Position numbers and translations under genes: made by a program. A DNA stretch of 37,703 nt, from the NCBI GenBank assembly GCA_023818655.1, contig JAMWCI010000006.1, positions 1 through 37,703 on the forward strand, read 5' to 3'. Below the pieces are notes generated by a model. The model worked only from the letters and a program-made list of their open reading frames with translations, searched no databases and was not told the DNA's origin. Origin of the DNA: Candidatus Omnitrophota bacterium (lineage in GTDB: Bacteria > Omnitrophota > Gorgyraeia > Gygaellales > Profunditerraquicolaceae). This document shows positions 19,181 to 28,413 of the stretch, piece by piece (position 1 is the stretch's first letter; every line of letters starts with the position of its first letter).

Positions 19181-20184
19181 AACGTATTCTTCTTCCTATC
19201 ACTTAAAATAAACTCAATCGTCAAAAGAAAAAAGACTATAGTTAACGGTATCTGAAAACGCTCTTCATATTGTTTTGCCATTTTACTTTCCAGCTCTCTT
19301 TTCTCCATTTGCGAGAGCTTCTCTTTATAAATCAACTCCAACCCAAATTCTTTTGTGCTTGCGCGCACATAGCTTCCTCCTGTGGTCAGGGCTATTTTTT
19401 GCAGAGCGGCTTCATCAAGACGGCTCTTTACCACCGCTCCGCTTTTATCCTTTAAAAAGGCCTTGTTGCCATCCCTGTCAGTTACTGGTATAAGCTCTCC
19501 CTCCTTCGTGCCAATGCCAATACAAAATATTTTTATTCCTTCCTTCTGTGCCAACTCCGCAACTTTTACCGCATCCCCTTCATGGTCCTCGCCATCAGTA
19601 ATAATAATCAATACTTTATACTTCTTAAGTCCGCCTTCATAGCTTTCTAAAGCCTGCCGGATAGCGCTTGAGATGGAAGTTCCGCCTTTAGGAATAGTAT
19701 TTATATCAAGCGCATCTACCGATAAAAGAAACCCGCTATAATCTACGGTAAGCGGACATTGCAAAAAAGCGCTTCCAGCGAAAGCAATCAAGCCAATGCG
19801 GTCGCCTTTAAGATGTTTGACAAAATCTGCCAATGCCAGTTTTGTCCGCTCCAGGCGACTTGGCTTTATATCCTCTGCCAACATGCTCTTAGATACATCC
19901 ACTGCAACCAATATATCCAAACCTTTGCGTTTTATCTCCTGCCATTTAAAACCCCATTGCGGACGCATCAAAGAAAAAACTATCAGCGAGAAAACAATAA
20001 TAAGCAAAACCTGTTTTAATCTGTAGTTGCGGACATCAAAAGAGGCAAGTAGCGTAGCTAAAAGATTTTTGTCGGCAAATCTTTGCAGGGCCTTCTTTCT
20101 TCTTGAGCTTACCCAAAGAAAGAAACCTGTCAGCGCAATAATTAACCAGAAAAGTTGTGCTGCCTGTATATTGACGAATCTCAT
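19177..20184 (-). CDS. VWA-domain membrane protein, BatB-like
   Basis: KGLDILVAVDVSKSMLAEDIKPSRLERTKLALADFVKHLKGDRIGLIAFAGSAFLQCPLTVDY...IITDGEDHEGD. Confidence 0.93.
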   Translation of the reverse strand: MRFVNIQAAQLFWLIIALTGFFLWVSSRRKKALQRFADKNLLATLLASFDVRNYRLKQVLLIIVFSLIVFSLMRPQWGFKWQEIKRKGLDILVAVDVSKSMLAEDIKPSRLERTKLALADFVKHLKGDRIGLIAFAGSAFLQCPLTVDYSGFLLSVDALDINTIPKGGTSISSAIRQALESYEGGLKKYKVLIIITDGEDHEGDAVKVAELAQKEGIKIFCIGIGTKEGELIPVTDRDGNKAFLKDKSGAVVKSRLDEAALQKIALTTGGSYVRASTKEFGLELIYKEKLSQMEKRELESKMAKQYEERFQIPLTIVFFLLTIEFILSDRKKNTL

Positions 20185-20240
20185 AGTTCTATTTGTTACG
20201 TTGGTTCACCATAAGTCATGAAGAAATCGAATGATCCCTC

Positions 20241-21239
20241 TTAAGGAATCTTGCGCAAAATTGTGTTTCTTAATATGACCTCCAGCAGCAAAAAAACCAT
20301 AGCGATACTTAAAAATACAGGAAATAATTCCTGGTACTCCATATATCCCTTTTCTTCAATAGGACTTTTTTCCATACGGTCAATCTCGGCATAGATTTCT
20401 TTTAACGATTTGGTGTCTGTGGCGCGGAAATACCTGCCTTCTGTTTTGGAGGCGATATTCATCAGGGTGTCTTCATCAATCTCTACCTTTACCGGCTGAT
20501 ACACGATATTCCCAAAGAAATCTTTCACTGGATATGGCGCCAGACCTTTGGTGCCTGCGCCGATGGTATACACTTTTACCTTTAAGGCCTTGGCTGCCTC
20601 CGCAGCCAAGGCAGGAGAAACCTTGCCCGCATTGTTTATCCCGTCGGTTAAAAGAATCACGATTTTGCTTTTTGCCTTGCTGTTTTCCAGCCGCTTAAGA
20701 CTAACAGACAACCCCGAACCAATGGCAGTCCCGTCTTCAATCATTCCGATTTTAATGCGCTTAAGATTCTCAAGCAGCCAGCCGTAATCAAGGGTTAAGG
20801 GACTTGCGGTATATGCCCTGGCAGCAAAAGCGACAATGCCAATACGGTCATTTTTTCTTCCCAGAATAAAGTTTTCCACCACATCCTTTACGACATCCAA
20901 GCGGTTTGCCCTCTTGCCACGCAGAGTGAAATCCTCTGCCAGCATACTAGTGGAAGTATCCAGACAGAGTATGATATCAATGCCCTCGGTCTGAATCTTT
21001 GATTCTTCAATAGGTAGGCGGAATCTTGCCAAGGCAAGAGCCAAAAACACAAACACCAAAAAACGCAAAACCCAGATATATCGGCTGCAAAAGTTTTTAA
21101 AGGTAAGACTACCTATGGCCAAAAACCTCTCTGAAGAAAAACGAATCCCCGGGGCTCTATTTTTACGTAGAGAATAATAAATAATTCCTGCGGCTACAGG
21201 AATCAGTAAAAAAAATGCGGGATTTTGAATAATAATCAT
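20241..21239 (-). CDS. VWA-domain membrane protein, BatA-like
   Basis: EGIDIILCLDTSTSMLAEDF...GRKNDRIGIVAFAARAYTASPLTLDY...VILLTDGINNAGKVSP. Confidence 0.93.
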   Translation of the reverse strand: MIIIQNPAFFLLIPVAAGIIYYSLRKNRAPGIRFSSERFLAIGSLTFKNFCSRYIWVLRFLVFVFLALALARFRLPIEESKIQTEGIDIILCLDTSTSMLAEDFTLRGKRANRLDVVKDVVENFILGRKNDRIGIVAFAARAYTASPLTLDYGWLLENLKRIKIGMIEDGTAIGSGLSVSLKRLENSKAKSKIVILLTDGINNAGKVSPALAAEAAKALKVKVYTIGAGTKGLAPYPVKDFFGNIVYQPVKVEIDEDTLMNIASKTEGRYFRATDTKSLKEIYAEIDRMEKSPIEEKGYMEYQELFPVFLSIAMVFLLLEVILRNTILRKIP

Positions 21240-22222
21240 TTGCAGCCTAAATCTTCTTGTTTGGTCTGGTCAATCAGCTTTTTTGCCGAGGCAAAGGCTA
21301 AGCTCGCTTCTGTCTGAGCAGGTTGATACTTTGCAAATTTAACCAGGTCGCAATTGGTGAGAAAATCGCGCAACAAACTTTTATGTTCAACCGATAAACT
21401 ACCATCTTCTCTAACCTTAATGAGAAATTCTTCGGTAGTCATCTCAGGGGCGCGGATATTAAACCTGTCCTCAAGATAATGACGCACAATATCTGAAAGT
21501 TCTGTATAATAAGCCTTGGTTTGCCCATGGCGAAGGTAATCTTTTTTTTCTAATTCCGCCAAGGCTGCGTAAGCAATAATATGCGCAGGCGTATACGGAG
21601 TCTCAGATTCAAATTTCTTCTTCTTCAAAAAAATAAAACCAAAAACTCCTCCTAAAATTAAAACAAAAACCAACAGCCCCAAAACATAGAGCCATATCTT
21701 CTCCGCAAAATTCCTCGGGCCTCTTATATCGCGGATATCAGCCCGCTCTGATGCATTATCTAGCAGGCTTTTAACCTCTAACTTTACTTCATTTACGTTT
21801 AACTGACGCCAATCACTTTGTTCTTTAACGCGGTATTTGACTTCCGCGGCCGGAATTATGTGTTCGCCGCTAACATAGGTATCCAAAAGATACCACTGCT
21901 TAAAAACATTCTTTCCCAAGAGGCCTCTCTGCGACGAACCAAAGTCCTTAATTGAAAATCCGGATAAGTTTTCCGGCAAACCTTTGGGAAATTCAACCTC
22001 AATATCCTTTTTAGCCTTTACTGTAATTGTATAGGTGACTTTATCACCTATCTGTATTGAGGTTTTGTCCACCGCGGCATTCGCTTCAATCTCTGGATTT
22101 TTCTTTGCATTTTCTTGAGCTGCAAAAAGCAGACTACCATTTCTTAAAAATAAACTCGCGCAAAAAATAACGCCAATTAAATTAATTATTCTTTTTGGTC
22201 TCATTCTTATCCACAGAGTCAA
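21236..22222 (-). CDS. BatD/DUF4381-like membrane protein of the Bat operon
   Basis: EANAAVDKTSIQIGDKVTYTITVKAKKDIEVEFPKG..., single TM, cytoplasmic tail YYTELSDIVRHYLEDRFNIRAPEMTTEEFL. Confidence 0.75.
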   Translation of the reverse strand: MTLWIRMRPKRIINLIGVIFCASLFLRNGSLLFAAQENAKKNPEIEANAAVDKTSIQIGDKVTYTITVKAKKDIEVEFPKGLPENLSGFSIKDFGSSQRGLLGKNVFKQWYLLDTYVSGEHIIPAAEVKYRVKEQSDWRQLNVNEVKLEVKSLLDNASERADIRDIRGPRNFAEKIWLYVLGLLVFVLILGGVFGFIFLKKKKFESETPYTPAHIIAYAALAELEKKDYLRHGQTKAYYTELSDIVRHYLEDRFNIRAPEMTTEEFLIKVREDGSLSVEHKSLLRDFLTNCDLVKFAKYQPAQTEASLAFASAKKLIDQTKQEDLGCK

Positions 22223-23387
22223 AAATCTCTACCTCTTCTTCTTCCAAGGCTTTCTTCAGCAGATCATCGACTATCTCCCGTTGCTTCTTCATCTTGTATT
22301 CGTATTCAACCTCTGGCTTGACCTCTTCAAAGCTCTTTTGACGTCTTTGCTTCTTCTCTAGAATGTAAAAAATATAAAATTTATCCTTTATCTTCAAAGG
22401 GTCGCTTATCTGGTCTTTTTCTTTAAGAAATAATCCGGCGATAATATCCTTTGCCTCGCCAATACCGGGAATGCTTGTGTCTGTTTCCCTAATGGTAACC
22501 TCCCTAGGGCTTCCCTCGTGCTTCTTGAGTTTTTGAATCATCTCATCTTTTTGTGATTCATTTTCAAAAATTAGATAACTTGCTTTTATCTGCGCTGGCT
22601 CTGTATAGTTATCTTTATTAGCTTCGTAATATAATTTGATATCCTCCGGGCTAATCTTATCCATCTTTGCCTGTATATGACTGGCCAAAAAACTTTCCAC
22701 TACAATTTGTTTTTTTAACTGCTCCAGCATCTTGCGAGTCTCTTCTTTTGTATCCAACCCCAAACGTTTTGCTTTTGTATAGAGAACTTCCTGCCCGACA
22801 TAGTTTCTAATGAACTCCCGTCTTCTTGCCGGTTCCTCCAAGGTCTTTCTCATCCACTGAGGGACATTCTTAATAGTATCGTCTATTTCTGCATCGGTTA
22901 TTTCTTTCTTTCCGATACGTGCGACCACCCTTCCTTTTGCCTGCTGCTCCTTGTCCAGAGAAGTTCGCGCCTCCAGCTCGTATTTAGCCTGACTGCTCAT
23001 TCCCAGATTTTCCAGGGCCTCTACAATCTTCTGGCTCATCTCTCCGGAAAACTCCGCTTTAGGCTCAAGCATCTCAGCCTTATAGAAACTCCTCAGCGCC
23101 TTCTCGTATTTATATAACTCCATATAAATACCGCCTAACTTATATAAAAGTTGGGCCGCTTCTTTTGATTCTATATTGCCAGATGCCAGATATTCCTCCA
23201 AAGCTTCCGCGGCCTCGTTCTTTAAGCCCTTGCTTAAAAGTTTATTCGCATAATCTATCTGGCTTGCGCTGGCGGAAAAAGAAACCTGCCCTGCAGGTTT
23301 TACTATCCGCACAGGTAAAGTTACCACCAAAAGTGTCAAAACCGCTAACATCAGAATAATAACCATAAAAAAGAAAACCTGACGCAT
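22182..23387 (-). CDS. Membrane-anchored TPR plus SurA/parvulin-type peptidyl-prolyl isomerase-like protein
   Basis: N-terminal TM, TPR-like LYKLGGIYMELYKYEKALRSFYKAEMLEPK, SurA_N-like VVARIGKKEITDAEIDDTI...RREFIRNYVGQEVLYTKAKRLGL, rotamase-like segment ...DPLKIKDKFYIFYILEKK. Confidence 0.75.
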   Translation of the reverse strand: MRQVFFFMVIILMLAVLTLLVVTLPVRIVKPAGQVSFSASASQIDYANKLLSKGLKNEAAEALEEYLASGNIESKEAAQLLYKLGGIYMELYKYEKALRSFYKAEMLEPKAEFSGEMSQKIVEALENLGMSSQAKYELEARTSLDKEQQAKGRVVARIGKKEITDAEIDDTIKNVPQWMRKTLEEPARRREFIRNYVGQEVLYTKAKRLGLDTKEETRKMLEQLKKQIVVESFLASHIQAKMDKISPEDIKLYYEANKDNYTEPAQIKASYLIFENESQKDEMIQKLKKHEGSPREVTIRETDTSIPGIGEAKDIIAGLFLKEKDQISDPLKIKDKFYIFYILEKKQRRQKSFEEVKPEVEYEYKMKKQREIVDDLLKKALEEEEVEIFDSVDKNETKKNN

Positions 23388-24266
23388 TTAACGCAACCTC
23401 CTTTCCCGCATGCGGAAGAACTTAAACAATGTTCGGTTATAGGGAACATCCAATCGTATATCTACATTATCTACCCCTAATCTATTAAATATTTTTTTGC
23501 GTTCCTCTATTATCTTTAAGGCATTCTCCCGAAAATTTCTGCGCAAGGTTTCATTTGAGGTATCCAGTTCAAAAGTTTTTCCGGTTTCCGGGTCATCAAA
23601 TTGTACCATACCTATATCAGGCAAATCCAACTCTCTGGGGTCGGTTATGGTAATACTCACCGCATCGTGACGCTTATTGGCAATGGAGAGCGGTTTCTCA
23701 AAATCAATATCATAAAAATCGGAGATAATGAAAGTAACGGAACTTCTTTTGCATACTTTATTGAGATATTCCAATGCCTGAGGTATATCAGTTTTTTTCC
23801 CTTGCGGCTTAAAATACAAAACCTCTCTAATAATGCGCAGCACATGACTTATACCTTTCTTGGGCGGGATAAACTTCTCTATTCTATCTGTAAAGATAAT
23901 CAGCCCTACCTTGTCATTATTGCGGATTGCCGAGAACGCCAAAACCGAGCAAATCTCTGCGGCAATCTGCCTTTTTAATTTATTAATTGTGCCGAAATAG
24001 GAAGAGGCGGATAAATCCAGCAGCAACATCACTGTCAATTCTCTTTCTTCCATAAATTTTTTGACATAGGGCTGCCCCATGCGCGCGGTTACATTCCAGT
24101 CAATGGAACGGATTTCATCGCCTACCTGATACTGACGTACCTCGTCAAACTCCATACCCCTTCCCTTAAATACGCTCTGGTATTGTCCGGAAAACACATC
24201 CGTAACCATCCGCGAGGTAGTTATCTGAATCCGCCTAATCTGTTGTAAAATCTCTTTGGGAATCAT
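23388..24266 (-). CDS. DUF58 domain protein
   Basis: GQYQSVFKGRGMEFDEVRQYQVGDEIRSIDWNVTARMGQPYVKKFMEERELTVMLLLDLS. Confidence 0.95.
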   Translation of the reverse strand: MIPKEILQQIRRIQITTSRMVTDVFSGQYQSVFKGRGMEFDEVRQYQVGDEIRSIDWNVTARMGQPYVKKFMEERELTVMLLLDLSASSYFGTINKLKRQIAAEICSVLAFSAIRNNDKVGLIIFTDRIEKFIPPKKGISHVLRIIREVLYFKPQGKKTDIPQALEYLNKVCKRSSVTFIISDFYDIDFEKPLSIANKRHDAVSITITDPRELDLPDIGMVQFDDPETGKTFELDTSNETLRRNFRENALKIIEERKKIFNRLGVDNVDIRLDVPYNRTLFKFFRMRERRLR

Positions 24267-25259
24267 TTAAGGAACCTCGACCTCCTCAAATATCCTCTTA
24301 ATAATATCTTCAGCGGTTTTTTCCTCCGCCTCCGCTTCATAACTGACAATCACCCGGTGCCTTAAGATATCCGGACCGATAGACTTGACATCCTGCGGTG
24401 TAACATAGCCTCTACCCTGGATAAATGCATAAGCTTTTGCAGCCAGCGCCAGATAAATGCTGGCGCGGGGAGAAGCGCCGTATTGAATTAAATTTGTTAA
24501 GTCGCTTAACTTATATTTCTCCGGTTCTCTTGTAGCAAAAACAATATCCAGGATGTACTTCTCAAGCTTTTCATCCATATATATTTCATTAACTACTTTG
24601 CGGGCGCGCTTAATGTCTTCGGGACCAACTACAGGAGAAACTTTTATCTCTTTATCCGTAACGCTCATCTCTTTCAGGATTTTGCGCTCTTCCTCTTTAT
24701 TGGGGTAGGTGATGTTTATTTTAAGCATAAATCTGTCAACCTGCGCTTCGGGTAAAGGATATGTCCCTTCCTGTTCTATCGGGTTTTGTGTAGCCATTAC
24801 CAAAAATGGCTCATCTAACTTAAAGGTATTCTCTCCGATAGTAACCTGACGCTCCTGCATCGCCTCTAACAGCGCGCTCTGCACCTTGGCCGGGGCGCGG
24901 TTAATCTCGTCAGCTAAAATGATATTGGCAAATATAGGTCCTTTTTTAGTGGTAAAGGTGCCATCTTTGGGATTATAGACAAGCGTTCCAATAAGGTCGG
25001 CGGGAAGTAAATCCGGGGTAAACTGAATCCTCTGGAATTTGGTATTTATTGCCTGAGCAAGGGTTTTTACGGAAAGGGTCTTCGCCAAACCTGGAACGCC
25101 TTCCACAAGCATATGGCCATTAGCCAACAATCCAACCAAAAGGCGTTCAATCAAGTATTTCTGTCCGACAATAATCTTTTCTATCTCATGTTTAAGACTT
25201 ATGACAAAACTGCTCTCTTGTTTTACTTTTTCATTAATAACAGTAATTCCTGTATCCAT
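24267..25259 (-). CDS. MoxR-family AAA+ ATPase
   Basis: GHMLVEGVPGLAKTLSVKTLAQAINTKFQRIQFTPDLLPADLIGT...ILADEINRAPAKVQSALLEAMQERQVTIG. Confidence 0.97.
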   Translation of the reverse strand: MDTGITVINEKVKQESSFVISLKHEIEKIIVGQKYLIERLLVGLLANGHMLVEGVPGLAKTLSVKTLAQAINTKFQRIQFTPDLLPADLIGTLVYNPKDGTFTTKKGPIFANIILADEINRAPAKVQSALLEAMQERQVTIGENTFKLDEPFLVMATQNPIEQEGTYPLPEAQVDRFMLKINITYPNKEEERKILKEMSVTDKEIKVSPVVGPEDIKRARKVVNEIYMDEKLEKYILDIVFATREPEKYKLSDLTNLIQYGASPRASIYLALAAKAYAFIQGRGYVTPQDVKSIGPDILRHRVIVSYEAEAEEKTAEDIIKRIFEEVEVP

Positions 25260-25377
25260 CGCCTACCTCCTTTGATTTCGTTTGCGGCACGATTTTAATT
25301 ATCCTCATTTTTTGATAAATTCACCGTATTCCTTTTTATGCACAGGATTATACCTCATAAAAAACTTTTTTCGATAA

Positions 25378-26655
25378 TTACCTCGCCTGCTTCTTTTTGA
25401 CGCGGATAATAATAACATCGTCTTTGACTTCTGAGGTTATGCTTTTTTCATCGGCGTCTGACGGCAGCAACATGCTCCTTAAAAAATAACCAAAGGTCTG
25501 CGAGCTCAAACGTCTGCCGGCGCCATTCTCCTGCAAACTATCCGCGTATTCTCCGCTTACGGTAATTGTGCCTCTATTTATCTCCACGTTAATTTTATCT
25601 TTGTTCAAATCGGAAATATTTATCTTGTAAATATATTCATCATCTGTTTCCTGCGTATCCAATTGAGCATCGTAGAAGATATCGCCTTTAAACATCCCCC
25701 TCTGGCTGCCCCAACGATTGAAGGCATCCTGCATCAATAAATTCATCTGTTTCTGCATGCGTTTAATTTCATCCCAGGAGTCCCGGTCCTGCTCATCCAA
25801 GGATGGAATAACGGGAGATGACTGGGAATGCGGAAAGATATTGGCCCTCTTGCGTTTCGTCTGAATATTTGCGTTCCGCTTATATTCTTCAATTAATTTT
25901 CGCACTTTCTCTACTGGAATCGCAAAACCTATATTCTGAGAATACTGCACTACTGCCAAATTTATCCCGATAAGCTCGCCATTTAAATTAAATAAAGCCC
26001 CTCCGCTGTTCCCGGGGTTAATAGGGGCATCGATCTGTAACAAGCTGTCGGCAATCAGTTCTCCATATGTAGAATACAGTTTCCTGTTTTTGCCGCTGAC
26101 GATGCCGGAGGTAACAGTATTTTCAAGGCCAAAGGGATTGCCAATGGCAACCACAGTCTCACCGAGCATAAGGTCTTTTGTTTGGCCCAATACGGCCTCA
26201 GTAAGCTCCTTAGGGGGCGTAATCTTAATAAGAGCCAAATCTTCTTCGGAATCTTCATACAACACCTTGCCCTTTGCCTGCATACCGTCGTTTAGAATAA
26301 CATAAATGGAATCAGCCATATTGACGACATGGGCATTGGTTACAATAAGCCCGCTTTTATCTATAATGACTCCCGAGCCTACGCTCTTTAGCTTCATAGC
26401 CTGCGTCATTCCGTGAAGCGAGAAGAACTGGTCAAACAGGGTATCCAAATCCCCTCCGTAATTGCCCCAAAGCGGATTCTGCCTAAGGAATAAAACCCTC
26501 TCTGTGCTGATATTCACTACCGCTGCGGATGAACCTTTAACAACTTTAACGACAGGGGTCTGGCGATTATTTATCTCCGAAGCGTAACTAATTTTCCAAA
26601 CGGCACTTAATACCAGTAAAACTACAGATGATTTCTTCAGCAGTTTCGCCAACAT
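25378..26655 (-). CDS. Secreted HtrA/DegP-like trypsin-type serine protease fused to a C-terminal Hsp20/alpha-crystallin domain
   Basis: Signal peptide; VNISTERV...GSGVIIDKSGLIVTNAHVVNMAD...EEDLALIKI...DAPINPGNSGGALFNLNGELIGIN. Residues ~290-425: WDEIKRMQKQMNLLMQDAF...DDEYIYKINISDLNKDKINVEINRGTITVSGEYAD...FGYFLRSMLLPSDADEKSITSEVKDDVIIIRVKK (Hsp20-type). No PDZ-like segment seen. Confidence 0.9.
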   Translation of the reverse strand: MLAKLLKKSSVVLLVLSAVWKISYASEINNRQTPVVKVVKGSSAAVVNISTERVLFLRQNPLWGNYGGDLDTLFDQFFSLHGMTQAMKLKSVGSGVIIDKSGLIVTNAHVVNMADSIYVILNDGMQAKGKVLYEDSEEDLALIKITPPKELTEAVLGQTKDLMLGETVVAIGNPFGLENTVTSGIVSGKNRKLYSTYGELIADSLLQIDAPINPGNSGGALFNLNGELIGINLAVVQYSQNIGFAIPVEKVRKLIEEYKRNANIQTKRKRANIFPHSQSSPVIPSLDEQDRDSWDEIKRMQKQMNLLMQDAFNRWGSQRGMFKGDIFYDAQLDTQETDDEYIYKINISDLNKDKINVEINRGTITVSGEYADSLQENGAGRRLSSQTFGYFLRSMLLPSDADEKSITSEVKDDVIIIRVKKKQAR

Positions 26656-26660
26656 AGCAA

Positions 26661-27317
26661 CTATCTCCTTTTTGGTATATATTTATTTCTTAGGGAGCTG
26701 TTCTTTAAGATTGCGATTCTATCTCTAATGTATTCGCTACCTAGCGCAATGTCATCTTTATAAACAGGATTGTAAACGCCATTAAGAAAGAATTTTTCTC
26801 TAATTATAACGCAAATTTTAGGCAATTTCAAAAAGTTATTCTCATAACCGGACACATTATAAACGTCATTTATATATAAAGGGATAATAGGGGGTTTGGA
26901 TTTAAGTCCAAGGTAAGCTGCGCCTGAAAGAAATGTATTTAATTTTCCATTTCTTGATAATCGTCCTTCTGAGAATACGCCTATAATCCGCTCTTGTTTT
27001 AAAAGACGCCTGGCCTCTTTCAGCGCTTCTTTATTGCTACCCTTACCCGGCTCTACCTTAAAAAAAGGGATTCGTTTAGCAAAAAAAGAGAAAGGTTTAA
27101 TACGAAAAACCCAAATTGCTACTAACCAATGTATTATACGGTTTGTGCAACAGGTAACTACGAAAGGATCAAGAAGACTCGTGTAATTGACGACTAATAT
27201 GGCAGGACATTGCGAAGGTATGTTTTCTTTTCCTTTTATCTCCAATCGGAAAACTATCTTTAATATTACAAAAAATAACCCTTGGGAAACATAGTAAACA
27301 CACTTGCCAATATCCAT
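26661..27317 (-). CDS. 1-acyl-sn-glycerol-3-phosphate acyltransferase (PlsC family)
   Basis: CPAILVVNYTSLLDPFVV...FFKVEPGKGSNKEALKEARRLLKQERIIGVFSEGRLSRNGKLNTFLSGAAYLGLKSKPPIIPLYI. The usual HX4D histidine appears as N(YTSLL)D. Confidence 0.85.
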   Translation of the reverse strand: MDIGKCVYYVSQGLFFVILKIVFRLEIKGKENIPSQCPAILVVNYTSLLDPFVVTCCTNRIIHWLVAIWVFRIKPFSFFAKRIPFFKVEPGKGSNKEALKEARRLLKQERIIGVFSEGRLSRNGKLNTFLSGAAYLGLKSKPPIIPLYINDVYNVSGYENNFLKLPKICVIIREKFFLNGVYNPVYKDDIALGSEYIRDRIAILKNSSLRNKYIPKRR

Positions 27318-27327
27318 TGTATTAAAT

Positions 27328-27534
27328 TTATCCGTATTTTATTCCGAGGGATGTTCGTTTTGTCTCTTTGCGACTGCCGACTGACTCATGGCATTGCACA
27401 CAGCGATAATCGTACAGCTCTCCGTCAGGCAATACCAAAAGCAGTGTTTCTTGCACTGGCATAGACCTGCCACAGTTGGCACAATACAGATGTGTGGCGG
27501 TCATTTTTTCAAATTGCCTCATTTCTTCCACCAA
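27328..27534 (-). CDS. Small zinc-ribbon protein
   Basis: HLYCANCGRSMPVQ...YDYRCVQCHESVGS; overlaps the upstream gene by 16 bp. Confidence 0.65.
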   Translation of the reverse strand: MVEEMRQFEKMTATHLYCANCGRSMPVQETLLLVLPDGELYDYRCVQCHESVGSRKETKRTSLGIKYG

Positions 27535-28058
27535 TCCGCGTCATCCTCTTCTTCATTGTTAAATTCGCTAAAGTCCGAAGGCAAAATGATATTGAAATAA
27601 AGAAAAAGACATCCGGGGATATCGCCGATGCCTTTGAACTTTTTAAGATCCTTTAAATTTTTTGGAAGACTATCGCCAATCTCCGGCATATAATCTTTCA
27701 GCAGTGCCTGCATCTTGCGCAAAACCTCTTCTTGCAACTGGAGCCCTAACGGTAAAGTCGGCAATTTTTTACTGCACTTCCTGCAGTAGAATTTTATATC
27801 TCCGCATCGAATGCATTCTCCAACAAAGAATTCCTCTAATGTGAACTTCTGTTTGCATCCAACGCAATGCAGCTTCCTTTGACAAGCAGCGCAGATGCTT
27901 AGCGTCTTAAGAGACGCTGTCTTAAAAACTAACGGACTATCAGTAAAATATATCTTGCCACAAAATTTACATTCTAAGGGGAAGTCTGTGCCTGAGGGAA
28001 ACGTTTCTATTTTTTTACATATATATTTATGCCTTCTACATTTTGTCTCCTTGGTCAT
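27519..28058 (-). CDS. Multi-zinc-ribbon protein of unknown function
   Basis: LECKFCGKIYF...ICAACQRKLHCVGCKQKF...GECIRCGDIKFYCRKCSKKLP; acidic C-terminus. Confidence 0.75.
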   Translation of the reverse strand: MTKETKCRRHKYICKKIETFPSGTDFPLECKFCGKIYFTDSPLVFKTASLKTLSICAACQRKLHCVGCKQKFTLEEFFVGECIRCGDIKFYCRKCSKKLPTLPLGLQLQEEVLRKMQALLKDYMPEIGDSLPKNLKDLKKFKGIGDIPGCLFLYFNIILPSDFSEFNNEEEDDADWWKK

Positions 28059-28078
28059 AGGTGCACTCCTAACACTAA

Positions 28079-28231
28079 TTAAATTAATGTCTGTGCCTTA
28101 TCCCCTCCAATGTAGTATTTGCCGTAAAAATATTCTTTGGGGTCAAGTCCTTTCTCTAAAAGGTTAATCCGCCTGCGACGCCTCTTTAGTCTCTGCCTGA
28201 ATTTAATCTTTAATCTCTTTTTTGAACTCAT
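28079..28231 (-). CDS. Small basic protein (50 aa), unknown function
   Basis: MSSKKRLKIKFRQRLKRRRRRINLLEKGLDPKEYFYGKYYIGGDKAQTLI*, translated by hand. ATGA overlap with the upstream small ORF. Missing from the ORF track because it is short. Confidence 0.65.
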   Translation of the reverse strand: MSSKKRLKIKFRQRLKRRRRRINLLEKGLDPKEYFYGKYYIGGDKAQTLI

Positions 28232-28407
28232 ACCTTGTCCATTTCAAAAAGGTCCTGCCCGCACCAACGGCATCTCTTTTCTTCATCGCTGTAACCATCG
28301 GTCATAAGGCACTTGCGACAGCGATAATTGCCTTTTGAGCGTTTCAACACACCGTATTCCTTCTCTAGCGCCATAATATCTATGTTTTTGAGTATATTCT
28401 CATGCAT
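28228..28407 (-). CDS. Small zinc-ribbon protein (59 aa), unknown function
   Basis: MHENILKNIDIMALEKEYGVLKRSKGNYRCRKCLMTDGYSDEEKRCRWCGQDLFEMDKV*; two CxxC pairs; 6 bp downstream of rpoZ. Confidence 0.7.
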   Translation of the reverse strand: MHENILKNIDIMALEKEYGVLKRSKGNYRCRKCLMTDGYSDEEKRCRWCGQDLFEMDKV

Positions 28408-28413
28408 GGTTAT

